Source of the DNA: Deltaproteobacteria bacterium
Lineage (GTDB): Bacteria; Myxococcota_A; Polyangia; HGW-17
Length of the DNA: 60,417 bases
Direction of reading: 5' to 3'
Assembly (NCBI GenBank): GCA_016937155.1
Contig: JAFGWM010000084.1
Coordinates: forward strand, 1-60,417
Part shown: positions 26,103 through 35,266 of the stretch, piece by piece
Position numbering within the stretch: position 1 is the stretch's first letter
Layout of the letters: each line of letters begins with the position of its first letter
Position numbers and translations under genes: made by a program
Notes under the pieces: model-generated
Database searches by the model: none
Seen by the model: only the letters and a program-made list of their open reading frames with translations
What the model was told of the DNA's origin: nothing

Positions 26103-27209
26103 ATGGCTGTTGATCATTTTGAAATAAAAGAAAATCTGTCAAGTATTTCGACAAAATTGAAAGAACTTGGAAATCATCTGGATATCCTGGCACTTGAAAA
26201 AGAACTCTCTTTACTTGAGGAAACAAGCACTTCTGAGGATTTCTGGAACAACAGGGAAAAGGCTCAGGATATACTTAAGAAATCTTCTGAAATCAGGGAT
26301 ACACTTGATAAATGGAAAAACATCTCAACAAAGTTTGAGGATGCAGAAATCCTGATATCAATGTCTCTGGAAGAGAAGGATGAGGATTCCCTTCTTGACG
26401 CATGGAACGAACTTCAGACTGTAAAACGGCTTCTGGAGGAAATGGAAATGGAGGAAATGCTATCCGGTGAAATGGATGGTAACAATGCTCTCCTTGCTAT
26501 AAATGCCGGTGCTGGTGGTGTAGATGCCATGGACTGGGCGGAAATGCTTCAACGCATGTACCTGAGATGGTGTCAGTTAAGAAAGATGAAAGCCACCATT
26601 GTGGATCTGACCGAGGGAGCTGAAGCCGGTATTGCTTCCTGTACGATTCTGGTGGAAGGGCCTTTTGCATATGGGTATCTCAAAGGGGAGTCAGGTGTTC
26701 ACAGACTCGTCAGGATAAGTCCATTCGATTCAAATGCAAGGAGACATACCGGATTTGCAAGTGTTTTAGTGACACCTGATCTTAACGAGGATATTGATGT
26801 TGAAGTCAGAGATGAGGATCTGAGGGTTGATGTTTACAGAGCCAGTGGCGCCGGAGGACAGCATGTGAATAAAACTGAAAGTGCAGTTCGCCTGACCCAT
26901 CTGCCCACAGGTATCGTGGCTGCCTGTCAGAATGAACGGAGTCAGCATCAGAACAGAGCCATGGCAATGAGAATGCTTAAAGCAAAACTCTATCAGTTGA
27001 AAAAAATTGAGCATGAAAAGAAAATGGAAAATATTGTTGGGACAAAACAGAAGATTGACTTTGGAAGTCAGATCAGAAGCTATGTTCTTGCCCCATACAG
27101 ACTGGTTACGGACCATCGTACCGAGTTAAAAATTGGTAATGTTGATTCAGTCCTGGACGGGGATCTTGATCCCTTTATCAGGGAATATCTGCTAAGTGAT
27201 CTGGAATAG
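26103..27209 (+). CDS. prfB: Peptide chain release factor 2
   Basis: RF2 terminates translation at UGA and UAA. The SPF tripeptide for stop recognition is at residues 206-208 and the catalytic GGQ at 251-253. The gene is one uninterrupted frame of 368 codons: the site equivalent to the usual CUU-UGA programmed frameshift near codon 25 reads CTG-GAT, so the autoregulatory frameshift is absent. GGAGA lies ahead of the ATG. Confidence 0.95.
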   Translation: MAVDHFEIKENLSSISTKLKELGNHLDILALEKELSLLEETSTSEDFWNNREKAQDILKKSSEIRDTLDKWKNISTKFEDAEILISMSLEEKDEDSLLDAWNELQTVKRLLEEMEMEEMLSGEMDGNNALLAINAGAGGVDAMDWAEMLQRMYLRWCQLRKMKATIVDLTEGAEAGIASCTILVEGPFAYGYLKGESGVHRLVRISPFDSNARRHTGFASVLVTPDLNEDIDVEVRDEDLRVDVYRASGAGGQHVNKTESAVRLTHLPTGIVAACQNERSQHQNRAMAMRMLKAKLYQLKKIEHEKKMENIVGTKQKIDFGSQIRSYVLAPYRLVTDHRTELKIGNVDSVLDGDLDPFIREYLLSDLE

Positions 27210-27217
27210 GTGGCTGA

Positions 27218-28888
27218 TTGATTAGTGTTTTTGAAAGTCTTGTGGCATTCAGATATCTGAGAGCAGACAAATTCAGACTCCACGTATTTTTTGCATCCTT
27301 TCTCATACTGACAATGGGACTTGGATTACTGGGGGCTGACACTCTGCTCACTACATCCAAAAGCTATCTGCTTCCCATTATTTCCGGTATCGTTTTTATT
27401 TCCGGGATTTCCATTGTTTTTGCAAGAATCCTTAAAAAAATTCCACGGGTTGTGTTCTTATCAGGTCTGTGGCTTGCATTCCTCAGCATCATGCCACTGA
27501 TCGTTTCACTGCAGTTCAGGGTTCTGGGTATTCCAACAGCCGCTCTCAGTTTGATTAACTCATATCTGATAATTATTTCAATAACCCTGGGTGCACTGGT
27601 TGATATTTTTGGAGTTATTCTTATATTTTTCAATGTTTATTCAACAATTTCTATTTTTGGAGTTTTTCTCGGAACCACAACAATGGTGGTGGTACTCAGT
27701 GTTTTGGGAGGACTGGAAACAGAGCAGAAAAGCCAGATTCTAAGTTTTTCACCACATATCGTTATCACACATCCAAGAAATGAAAGTATTGGAAACAGAA
27801 AAAAAGTCTCTCTGAAAATAAATAAAACCCTTGAGAAAAATGGAATAAAGGCGGTTGCGGCTCCTTATCTTGAGGAGGAAGTACTCCTCAAAAGCAGCAG
27901 CTTCGATGCCACTCAGGGTATTCTTCTAAGGGGGATTGATCCTAATTTCCCAACATTTAATCTTGAGAAACACATGGTTAGCGGAACTCTGACCAATCTT
28001 ATTAATGAAAAACGCGTAAAATGGCTTGATAGCGGAGTTATATACGGTGTTTCAAACTCAAACTACAACCAGTTTCATTCCTCCTGGCCTGCGGACAGTC
28101 CGGGAATAATTATCAGTAGCGAACAGGCAAGGACCCTTGGAGTATCTCTGGGCAGTCCGATTGATATTATTTCACCAAGAGGAACCATGTCACCCAGCGG
28201 TCCTGTTCCTAAAATGCTGCGTTTTCGTGTAGCAGGGATTTATTCCACAAGATATTTTAAATATGATCTGAAATACAGTTTCGTTTCCCTTGACATGGCT
28301 CAGGCTTTTTCTTCAAGAAAAAACTCTGTTTCCGGTTGGGAACTGAGACTTGAAAATATGAAAAAGATTAACTCAGCAGCTGATGTTTTACGTAAAAACC
28401 TTGGCAGCGATTTTTCTGTGGGAACATGGGAAACCAGAAACAGGGCACTTTTTAATGCCATGAAACTTGAGAAGTTTGTCATGTTCTTAATTCTCATTGT
28501 AATTATTCTCGTAGCTGCTTTTTCCATAACAGCTAATCTTATTATGGTTGTTATGGATAAACAGCAGGAGATTAGTGTTCTGAAAAGTCTTGGAGCAACA
28601 AACAGATCAATCAGTAATATTTTTATGCTTCAGGGTGTCTTTATTGGAATGATGGGACTTTTACTTGGTCTTGCAACGGGACTTGGAATTTGTGGTTATC
28701 TGGCAAAAGTCGGTATCAGAATGAGCGAAAACATTTTTCTCTTTGCAAGAATTCCCGTGAGTGTGGAACCTTCAGACATAGTAATGATCGCATTGACAAG
28801 TATATTGCTGACACTTGTGGCAACAATGTATCCATCACATAAAGCCATGAAAGTCAGTCCAATAGAAGGACTTTATGATGACAAATAA
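27218..28888 (+). CDS. LolC/LolE-type ABC transporter permease with extended N-terminus
   Basis: The C-terminal ~410 residues fit the FtsX-like permease/LolC-E plan: a membrane segment, a large extracytoplasmic domain (about 170-390), then three membrane segments including the LKSLGATNRSI coupling-helix region. Unlike standard LolC/E (about 400 residues), roughly 120 extra N-terminal residues carry several further hydrophobic segments. The TTG at 27218 follows an AGGTGG ribosome site, 8 bp after prfB. No LolD-type ATPase is adjacent. Lipoprotein release to the outer membrane is likely but not proven. Confidence 0.78.
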   Translation: MISVFESLVAFRYLRADKFRLHVFFASFLILTMGLGLLGADTLLTTSKSYLLPIISGIVFISGISIVFARILKKIPRVVFLSGLWLAFLSIMPLIVSLQFRVLGIPTAALSLINSYLIIISITLGALVDIFGVILIFFNVYSTISIFGVFLGTTTMVVVLSVLGGLETEQKSQILSFSPHIVITHPRNESIGNRKKVSLKINKTLEKNGIKAVAAPYLEEEVLLKSSSFDATQGILLRGIDPNFPTFNLEKHMVSGTLTNLINEKRVKWLDSGVIYGVSNSNYNQFHSSWPADSPGIIISSEQARTLGVSLGSPIDIISPRGTMSPSGPVPKMLRFRVAGIYSTRYFKYDLKYSFVSLDMAQAFSSRKNSVSGWELRLENMKKINSAADVLRKNLGSDFSVGTWETRNRALFNAMKLEKFVMFLILIVIILVAAFSITANLIMVVMDKQQEISVLKSLGATNRSISNIFMLQGVFIGMMGLLLGLATGLGICGYLAKVGIRMSENIFLFARIPVSVEPSDIVMIALTSILLTLVATMYPSHKAMKVSPIEGLYDDK

Positions 28889-29591
28889 GATGAAAACATC
28901 GTTGCTGGCTATGGCAGTATTTTTCCAGATCCTTTCCAGTTGTGATGATAATAGTGAGAAAACCTCAGATATTACCAACAATGTCACTAACAATAATACC
29001 AGCAGCACCAATAATACTTCCACCAACAATGTCACTAACAACAATACAAACAGTGTAACCAATAACTCAACCAATAACTCAACCAATAACTCAACCAATA
29101 ACTCAACCAATAACACAGTTCACTTACCTGCCAATGTAGAAAAAACCATATCGGAAGCAATAGAAAAAATCTGGCCTGGGTCTGATTACACCGAAGTTTC
29201 CGAGGATGATATAACTTACTATAAAGTCAATGCGTCTGATGGTTCGTTGGCAGGATATGCCTTTAGCGTGGAACATTTCGGTTTCAACGGATTTGTTGAA
29301 ACCCTGAGCTGTTTTTCCATGCAGAACGAAATAATCAGTGTTGAAACAATTTCTCAAATGGAAAGCTGGTGGAACAGAATAGGACTCGATTTTTTTGAAC
29401 AGTTCAATGGAATTTCCTCTTCTGATGTAACTCTTTTAACAGACTATAACAGTGAATGCTCCCCGAACTGTAGTTATATTTACAATGCGATAGGTGATGT
29501 GGATTCAGTAAGTGGAGCCACTTATACTTCGGATGCCATTACAATGAACATCATGGATTCCTTCATAAACCTGAATTCTATTCCAAAATAA
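28875..29591 (+). CDS. FMN-binding-domain lipoprotein with an Asn/Thr-rich stalk
   Basis: The lipoprotein signal ends at lipobox ILSSC (Cys23). Residues about 30-82 are an Asn/Ser/Thr stalk with tandem TNNS units. Residues about 85-235 form a domain like the FMN-binding domain of RnfG/NqrC, ending in D210-S-V-S-G-A-T216, which fits the Dxx(S/T)GAT motif where ApbE attaches FMN covalently to the Thr. It is therefore probably a surface or periplasmic flavoprotein for electron transfer. The start overlaps the permease gene by 14 bp. No ApbE is in the window. Confidence 0.72.
   Translation: MMTNKMKTSLLAMAVFFQILSSCDDNSEKTSDITNNVTNNNTSSTNNTSTNNVTNNNTNSVTNNSTNNSTNNSTNNSTNNTVHLPANVEKTISEAIEKIWPGSDYTEVSEDDITYYKVNASDGSLAGYAFSVEHFGFNGFVETLSCFSMQNEIISVETISQMESWWNRIGLDFFEQFNGISSSDVTLLTDYNSECSPNCSYIYNAIGDVDSVSGATYTSDAITMNIMDSFINLNSIPK
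29057..29115 (+). repeat. 12-bp in-frame tandem repeat (AACCAATAACTC)
   Basis: Nearly five exact copies encode the TNNS stalk units of the FMN-binding lipoprotein. Copies are almost identical at DNA level, so length changes by slippage are expected. Confidence 0.9.
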
Positions 29592-29741
29592 GCTCTACTT
29601 ATTTAATCCATACCACAGACAATTTTTTTTTCGATATTGCAGGGTTTTTTATCAGTACGTCTTTTGGTTTTTCAAAATAAAAATACGAAATGAGTAAAGA
29701 AGCATTTTCTTTTACCGAAGGGAAAGTACTGGAGGACTTCA

Positions 29742-31589
29742 ATGTCAATAAACACAAGGCTGAAACTTATAATGTTCCTTTTCATCGCTGGCATAGGGTC
29801 TCTTAGCCTGATAAGTTATGTTTTCGTGGAAAAAATTACTCATAAAGCAGATGATATCTATAAAATAAGGCTTGTTTCTGTTAACAGGCTTGTGGAAGCT
29901 GACAGGGATGCTTATCAGTCCAATGTGGCTCTTGTGGAACTGTTACGGCTTCTGTCAGCAGGTAAAGTGGAACTAAAAATTAAAAAAGAACTCCTGCAGG
30001 ATATCACTGAAAACCGGCAGCAGGTAAAGGATCGTTTCACATATTTCAGCAGTCTGATGAGTAAAGAGAATTCTGATATTTCATCCTTGAAAAATAAATT
30101 CGATCCACTCTGGAACAAATGGTCCATCACCATTGATAGGATCCTTAAAAAAATTCAGGAGAAAAAACTGAACGAAGCAATCTCAATATATAATGGCCAA
30201 TATAACAATGCATTCAAACCAATGCGCACTATAATGGATAAACTTACAGAACACAGCCTGAATGAAGCCAAAACAAATCATAATAACATCAGTAAATTTG
30301 GTGGGTTTCTTTATTTCTTTTATGTTTTTTTCGGGATTGGTTCACTCATCTTTGGCGGATTCGCTATTTTCATTGTTAAAAGAAAAATACTCACTCCAAT
30401 AGATAATCTTGACAACCAGATGAAAGAACTTGCATCGGGAGATGGGGATCTGACAGCAAGGCTCATTACTTCAGGAAAAGATGAAATGTCGTCTGTGGCG
30501 GCAAATTTCAATATTTTTGTAGAAAAAATTCAATCCAGTATCAAAACTGTCAATGATGTCACCAGATTAATACTGTCAGTAACTGAAAAGATAACTGAAA
30601 ATGTACTCCAAATGAATGAGAATTCTGAGATAATTGCAGAATTAACTCAAAGCTCAACAGCAAGCATGGAAGAACTGAGTATAACATTCAATGAAGTTGC
30701 CAGGAAAACTGAGGAATCATCAGATGATGCTGAAACAGCCAGTACTGCAACTGATGATATTGCATCCTCTGTAAACACCATCTCAGCTGGAACTGAAGAA
30801 CTTACACTCACAGTTTCAGGAGTTGCAGCCGCAATAGAGGAAATGTCAACTGCACTCAATGAAATCAGCAGCTCCAGTGCAAATGCGGCAACTGTAAGTA
30901 AACAATCCAGTGAAATGACCAAATCAGCTAAATCCCTCATGGAAGAAATGAAAAAAGCAGCGATTGATATATCAAAAGTAATCTTAATTATTAACGACAT
31001 TGCTGGCCAGACCAATCTTCTTGCTCTAAATGCCACTATTGAAGCTGCAAGTGCAGGTGAACTTGGAAAAGGATTTGCTGTTGTTGCAAAGGAAATTAAA
31101 CAGCTTGCAAGACAGACTGCTCAAAGTACTGATGAAATCAGCAATCAGGTCAACAGGATGCAGTCCACTACAGATTCTTCAATTGAATTCATTCTAAACA
31201 TAAGTGAACATATTGAAAACATTAATACTCTATCAAATACAATTGCAGTAGGTGTTGAAGAGCAGAGTGCCACAATCAATGAGCTCAGTGCATCCACTCA
31301 GGGAGGGGCAGCAGCATCCATAGAAATCAGTTCAAATATTTCTGAGATTTCAACCAATGTAAATGTATCAGCTGAGAAAACATGAAATATTGCAATAGCA
31401 GCAAAAGAAATCTCATATGCAACAATTGAAGTGATGAATGTAGTTGATGAGGTCAGCAACAAGGTATCCGATATCAATGAAAAAATATCATTATCAAATT
31501 CAGGAATAAAGGAAATCAGAGAGGAAATTTTAAGTCTGAAGGAAACAGCAGAAAATCTGGAGTCAGTAATCAGTCAGTTTAAAATATAA
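29742..31589 (+). pseudogene. Methyl-accepting chemotaxis protein interrupted by an in-frame TGA
   Basis: Two membrane segments (about 8-28 and 187-208) flank a helical sensor domain, followed by HAMP and a signalling domain with the conserved hairpin tip ([18 protein letters not shown]). Codon 548 is TGA (31383-31385). The same frame stays open for 67 more codons to a TAA at 31587-31589, and that tail has a normal receptor C-terminus (ESVISQFKI). The truncated product (547 residues) keeps the CheA/CheW-binding tip but loses most of the returning helix. A nonsense mutation, readthrough or a sequence error would each explain it. GGAGG precedes the ATG. Confidence 0.8.
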
Positions 31590-31776
31590 ATACAAATTTC
31601 CAGAATCCCTGAGACATCTGTTTTTAAATAACTCATCTGATGATTTCAGCTCACCACACTCATTCTGAAGTTATATTTCCAGCACAAAATACTCTCTTTC
31701 TGAACAATGGCTGTATCATTATAATTACTGTTATTCTTGATTATATTTAAAAATCCCGACAAATAAATTGTACCTT

Positions 31777-31806
31777 TTTACTGGTAATCCAATACCTTAG
31801 TATGAT
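31777..31806 (+). promoter_or_regulatory. Candidate sigma70 promoter for the zinc-ribbon protein
   Basis: TTTACT (31777-31782), an 18-base spacer and TATGAT (31801-31806) lie 29 bp upstream of the chosen start codon. The upstream stretch 31590-31776 has no recognisable gene. Confidence 0.5.
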
Positions 31807-31834
31807 ATACACTACCACTTGGAGGTTGTTTAAT

Positions 31835-33109
31835 ATGATAGTATGTCCACGCTGCTATGAACAGGTCACTGAGGATTTTAGAGCCAACGATGAGCTTTGT
31901 CCTTATTGTTTTCATACACTTCCGGAACCGGAACCTGAACCGGAACAGATAGTTGAAGCTGTTGTTGAAGCTCCGCCTCCAGTCAGAACATACGGAGTTG
32001 CGGATATGTCCGGAGCTCACAGTGATCCCACTATTTACGAGCCTGAAAAGAAATCCAAGGGGATGGTTATCGGTATCGCTGTCGCTGTTATTTTAGCTGT
32101 TGCTGTGGGCGGCTATTTCATGTTCGGAAGAAGTGATGAAGGCGGTGCCGGAGGCCCTAAAAAGGCAAAAGGTCTCGATCCTAAGCTGGTGGCATCTCTT
32201 AACAGGCTGGACAAACAGATAGGTGACAGACTTGATTTCTTTTTCAAAAAAACCTGTGAAAGTTTCCAGAAAACAGGATACACCTATAAAATTAAACTCG
32301 GTTATGATAACAGCGAAATATGGAAATCCTCAATTCAACCTGGTGATGGTGGAGCCACAACAAATGAAAACTGGTTCCTTTGTCCCATCAGATTAGCTGA
32401 AATCCGATCAAAATCTGACATGACACTGGTTGTTAAAAGTCGTTTCCAGCCACCACCAGATCTTTTCTCCAAAGCCTCCAGATACGTGAAAGTGTCCTTT
32501 GAAGGAAAAAATGTTGTACCAATTGAAGAAGTACCCGAAAAGGATCTTTACACAGGAACATGGGAAAAAGTTAAGGATAAGTTTGTAATCAGTGTTGGTG
32601 CACTCTATAAAGCCCCCAAATATCTGAAGGATATTAACGGTCGACATGATTACAAATACAAAAGCAAACTTGTACAGGTCAGTATAGGCAAAAATACTCT
32701 TTCCCAGCAGGAAAGAAAAGGACCAGGTAATATATATGGAAAATTTACTGCTCTGGTTCCTGGATGGTTTGGTGAAACCTTTACAAAATACATCAAGGAC
32801 TGGGGAACCGGTTGTGCTAACGATGTAAATGAGCAGTTCAAGAAGATACGCCAGAGTATGATCGACAAACACGATGATCTGGAACTTTTTGCTGATTCAA
32901 AACAGCTTACGGGTTATATGGAATTAGCTGAAAAAGGTGGAAAAAAACTCTGCACTGCAATGCCCAAAGCATATAAGATAATCAATCTTTATGATGAAGG
33001 AAAGGCAAGTGAGGCTGAAGCTCTGACTAAAGAGTTCGAACTGGATCTCAAAGCTGCTAAAAAAATACTCAGAGAAGAACTTCCTGCTTATATTAAAAAC
33101 CTCAAATAG
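31835..33109 (+). CDS. Zinc-ribbon, single-pass membrane protein
   Basis: The ATG at 31835 is preferred because GGAGG lies 9 bases upstream and the reading frame from 31802 would begin inside the promoter. The N-terminus is a cytoplasmic four-cysteine zinc ribbon (CPRC...CPYC), followed by a Pro/Glu linker, one membrane helix (about 72-95 of this start) and a ~330-residue extracytoplasmic domain that I do not recognise. A zinc-ribbon-anchored envelope protein is the safest description. It precedes the transglutaminase lipoprotein by 23 bp. Confidence 0.65.
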   Translation: MIVCPRCYEQVTEDFRANDELCPYCFHTLPEPEPEPEQIVEAVVEAPPPVRTYGVADMSGAHSDPTIYEPEKKSKGMVIGIAVAVILAVAVGGYFMFGRSDEGGAGGPKKAKGLDPKLVASLNRLDKQIGDRLDFFFKKTCESFQKTGYTYKIKLGYDNSEIWKSSIQPGDGGATTNENWFLCPIRLAEIRSKSDMTLVVKSRFQPPPDLFSKASRYVKVSFEGKNVVPIEEVPEKDLYTGTWEKVKDKFVISVGALYKAPKYLKDINGRHDYKYKSKLVQVSIGKNTLSQQERKGPGNIYGKFTALVPGWFGETFTKYIKDWGTGCANDVNEQFKKIRQSMIDKHDDLELFADSKQLTGYMELAEKGGKKLCTAMPKAYKIINLYDEGKASEAEALTKEFELDLKAAKKILREELPAYIKNLK

Positions 33110-33132
33110 ATTTCCAAAAGGCCCTTCCCAAA

Positions 33133-34767
33133 ATGAAAAGTTATTATAAATCAGTTCTAGCGGTTATTGTAATATCCACTCTTTCCTGTTGTAAGAATTC
33201 AGAAGATTCCAAACCGAAAAACGACATTAAGCCGTTAGTTGAGAAAAAATCTGATTCAGGGAAAAAACCAGACAAAGTAATTCCTGCACCACCCACTGAC
33301 AAAGTGGTTCCAGGAGTATGGCTGGATGAAAAAATTTCAGATATCGTATCGTCCTTTGAAAACCTGAAGGGTGAAAGCTGGTATGGACTTTATATGTTCA
33401 ACAACAAGGTTGGATACAGTGTGAACAACTGGAAAATGGAGAAATCTCCCAAGGGTCCGGTGTTTATCAATACCCAGAAATTCCATATGGAAATTGTGAA
33501 CATGGGTGATAAAAAAGTTGTTGAAATTCTGGCTGTATTAAAATTTGAAGGATACGGAAAAGGTGCCACGATTTCTCAGGAAAATCTGCAGACAACTAAT
33601 ACAGAAAGCAGACGTTACGTACTCAAATTGAATGATGATGGCAAATATTCTTTCTCTGTAGGAACTGGAAAACCCGGTGAAAAATCCTTCAAAATGAGTA
33701 AACCGATCATTATTTCAGAAAAAATCGGAGGTCTTTCTGAAAGTGAACTTGCTCTCGCTTATAAAATTTCCCGTGGAAAAAAATACTGGAAGAACCAGAC
33801 CGTTTGGAAAAGTCGTAAATTCAATTACTCAACAGGCGGAATCAGTGTAGAAACAGTCAGTATTCTCAATAGTGACAAAATAATGGTGGGTGGGCTTAAA
33901 AAGGTTGTATACAATATCATGGTGAATACTGATAAACCCAAAATGCAACTGAAAACTGTTGTTGATTCAGATGGCTCCATGGTAAGCGGAAATTTCGGAC
34001 CGATGATTCTCAAAAGAGAAGAAAAGAATATTGCTGTAAAGCTTGATGCCAGTCTTGATATCGGTATCATGGCCATGATCAAAGTATACTACAAGGATTT
34101 TAATCCTAAAAAAACAGATATACTTAAAATTGCCTTAAGTGGACCCTTCCCTGATGTAAGTGGCTACAACAATCTTAGATACTCCTATAAAAAAACTGGT
34201 AAAACCGGTGAACTGACTTTAAAAAGGGATTCATTAAAAGGTCTGGCTAAAGTTGACAAAAGCAAAATAAAGGATCCTGAAATTCTGAAATTTACAAAAC
34301 CTGATCACAATATAGAATCCAATGATCCTGTTATAATTGCTCTTGCAGACAAAATCCGTAAAAAACACAGTGATCCCATTGATCAGATAAGGGCTACTGT
34401 AAGTTTTGTTTCAGAATACGTTACAGACACCATGAAAGCTGATTTTGACAGCGCTGTAATGGTTGCCAAAGAAAAACGCGGTGACTGTACCGAACACACT
34501 CTTTTAACCACGGCAATTTTGAGAGCACTTGGCTTTCCAGCCAGAAGTGTGGGGGGAGTGGGTTATGTAAATCTGGGACCTAAAAACAGTGGACTTGGTT
34601 ATCACGCATGGGTTCAGGTCTGGGTTTCCAGATGGATTGATATTGACCCTACATGGAATCAGTTTCCTGCTGATGTCTCCCATATCCTTCTTGGAACACC
34701 GACAGATCTGACCTGGATCAGTGCCATTGGTTCTCTCAAAATAGAAAAAATCCTTGAAATGAAATAA
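33133..34767 (+). CDS. Transglutaminase-like lipoprotein
   Basis: A lipobox (TLSCC) near residue 18-19 marks it as a lipoprotein. The C-terminal third is a transglutaminase-fold domain with the complete Cys-His-Asp triad: Cys in RGDCTEHT, His in GYHAWVQVW and Asp in IDIDPTW. The middle ~300 residues form a beta-rich domain typical of envelope transglutaminase-like proteins. It may cleave or cross-link peptides on the cell surface; the substrate is unknown. It probably shares a transcript with the zinc-ribbon gene. Confidence 0.8.
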   Translation: MKSYYKSVLAVIVISTLSCCKNSEDSKPKNDIKPLVEKKSDSGKKPDKVIPAPPTDKVVPGVWLDEKISDIVSSFENLKGESWYGLYMFNNKVGYSVNNWKMEKSPKGPVFINTQKFHMEIVNMGDKKVVEILAVLKFEGYGKGATISQENLQTTNTESRRYVLKLNDDGKYSFSVGTGKPGEKSFKMSKPIIISEKIGGLSESELALAYKISRGKKYWKNQTVWKSRKFNYSTGGISVETVSILNSDKIMVGGLKKVVYNIMVNTDKPKMQLKTVVDSDGSMVSGNFGPMILKREEKNIAVKLDASLDIGIMAMIKVYYKDFNPKKTDILKIALSGPFPDVSGYNNLRYSYKKTGKTGELTLKRDSLKGLAKVDKSKIKDPEILKFTKPDHNIESNDPVIIALADKIRKKHSDPIDQIRATVSFVSEYVTDTMKADFDSAVMVAKEKRGDCTEHTLLTTAILRALGFPARSVGGVGYVNLGPKNSGLGYHAWVQVWVSRWIDIDPTWNQFPADVSHILLGTPTDLTWISAIGSLKIEKILEMK

Positions 34768-34819
34768 ACTGTAAACTAGATTCCTTCTAGAACATTCTTC
34801 TCATAGAAAAGAGGCCAAT

Positions 34820-35188
34820 ATGTCAAGAAAAGATCTGGAAGACAGTTTGAATTTCATCCACAATTGTCGACGTTCCCATGACAGAATTCCCTGGAAATCA
34901 CAGGTAACCGTTGATTTTGAAACCGGCCGGGTAGATGGCGAAACTGTTAATATCAGCCTTGGAGGGGCGTATATTGTTTTTTCAGGTAATGCCGCACCTG
35001 GGGATATTCTTAAAATTGAACTTCCAATTCCTGGTGTGGAAAACTGCCATTTAAATGCAGAAGTTCGCTGGTTTCTCCCTCATCGGGACAACAAAACCGG
35101 TTGTGGTTTAAAATTTCTTAATATTACTGATTCCATGCTGAAAGCTCTGGCCAATATTACAAATAACTCTGAACTTCGTGATATCTGA
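34820..35188 (+). CDS. PilZ-domain protein (putative c-di-GMP receptor)
   Basis: A stand-alone PilZ domain of 122 residues. The Arg-rich N-terminal motif (RRSHDRIPWK) and the later NISLGGAYI motif match the RxxxR and (D/N)xSxxG c-di-GMP-binding elements. GAGG precedes the ATG. It likely links c-di-GMP to surface or motility functions; its partner is not visible. Confidence 0.8.
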   Translation: MSRKDLEDSLNFIHNCRRSHDRIPWKSQVTVDFETGRVDGETVNISLGGAYIVFSGNAAPGDILKIELPIPGVENCHLNAEVRWFLPHRDNKTGCGLKFLNITDSMLKALANITNNSELRDI

Positions 35189-35214
35189 CCGATAAATAAA
35201 CAATTCTAATTATA

Positions 35215-35242
35215 TTGAAATAATTTGATAATCTGGTATAAA
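35215..35242 (+). promoter_or_regulatory. Sigma70 promoter with extended -10
   Basis: TTGAAA (35215-35220), a 16-base spacer and TATAAA (35237-35242) with an upstream TG (TGGTATAAA). Transcription near 35249 rules out the in-frame TTG at 35225 as the start of the following gene and supports the TTG at 35267. Confidence 0.65.
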
Positions 35243-35266
35243 CTCTTGTCACTGAGGGGTGGTAAA

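Noticed and set aside
29057-29115. CRISPR-like array
   Set aside because: Repeats are 12 bp, contiguous and in frame with a protein stalk; there are no spacers.
28835-29116. Leu/Val-rich minus-strand frame opposite the Asn stalk
   Set aside because: It is the reverse reading of the 12-bp repeat and has no signal of independent coding.
31383-31385. TGA in the chemotaxis receptor as selenocysteine
   Set aside because: Receptor C-terminal helices have no functional Cys here, and no convincing SECIS-like hairpin was noticed directly after the codon.
32408-32872. Minus-strand frame inside the zinc-ribbon gene
   Set aside because: Shadow of a well-supported plus-strand gene with a promoter and ribosome site.
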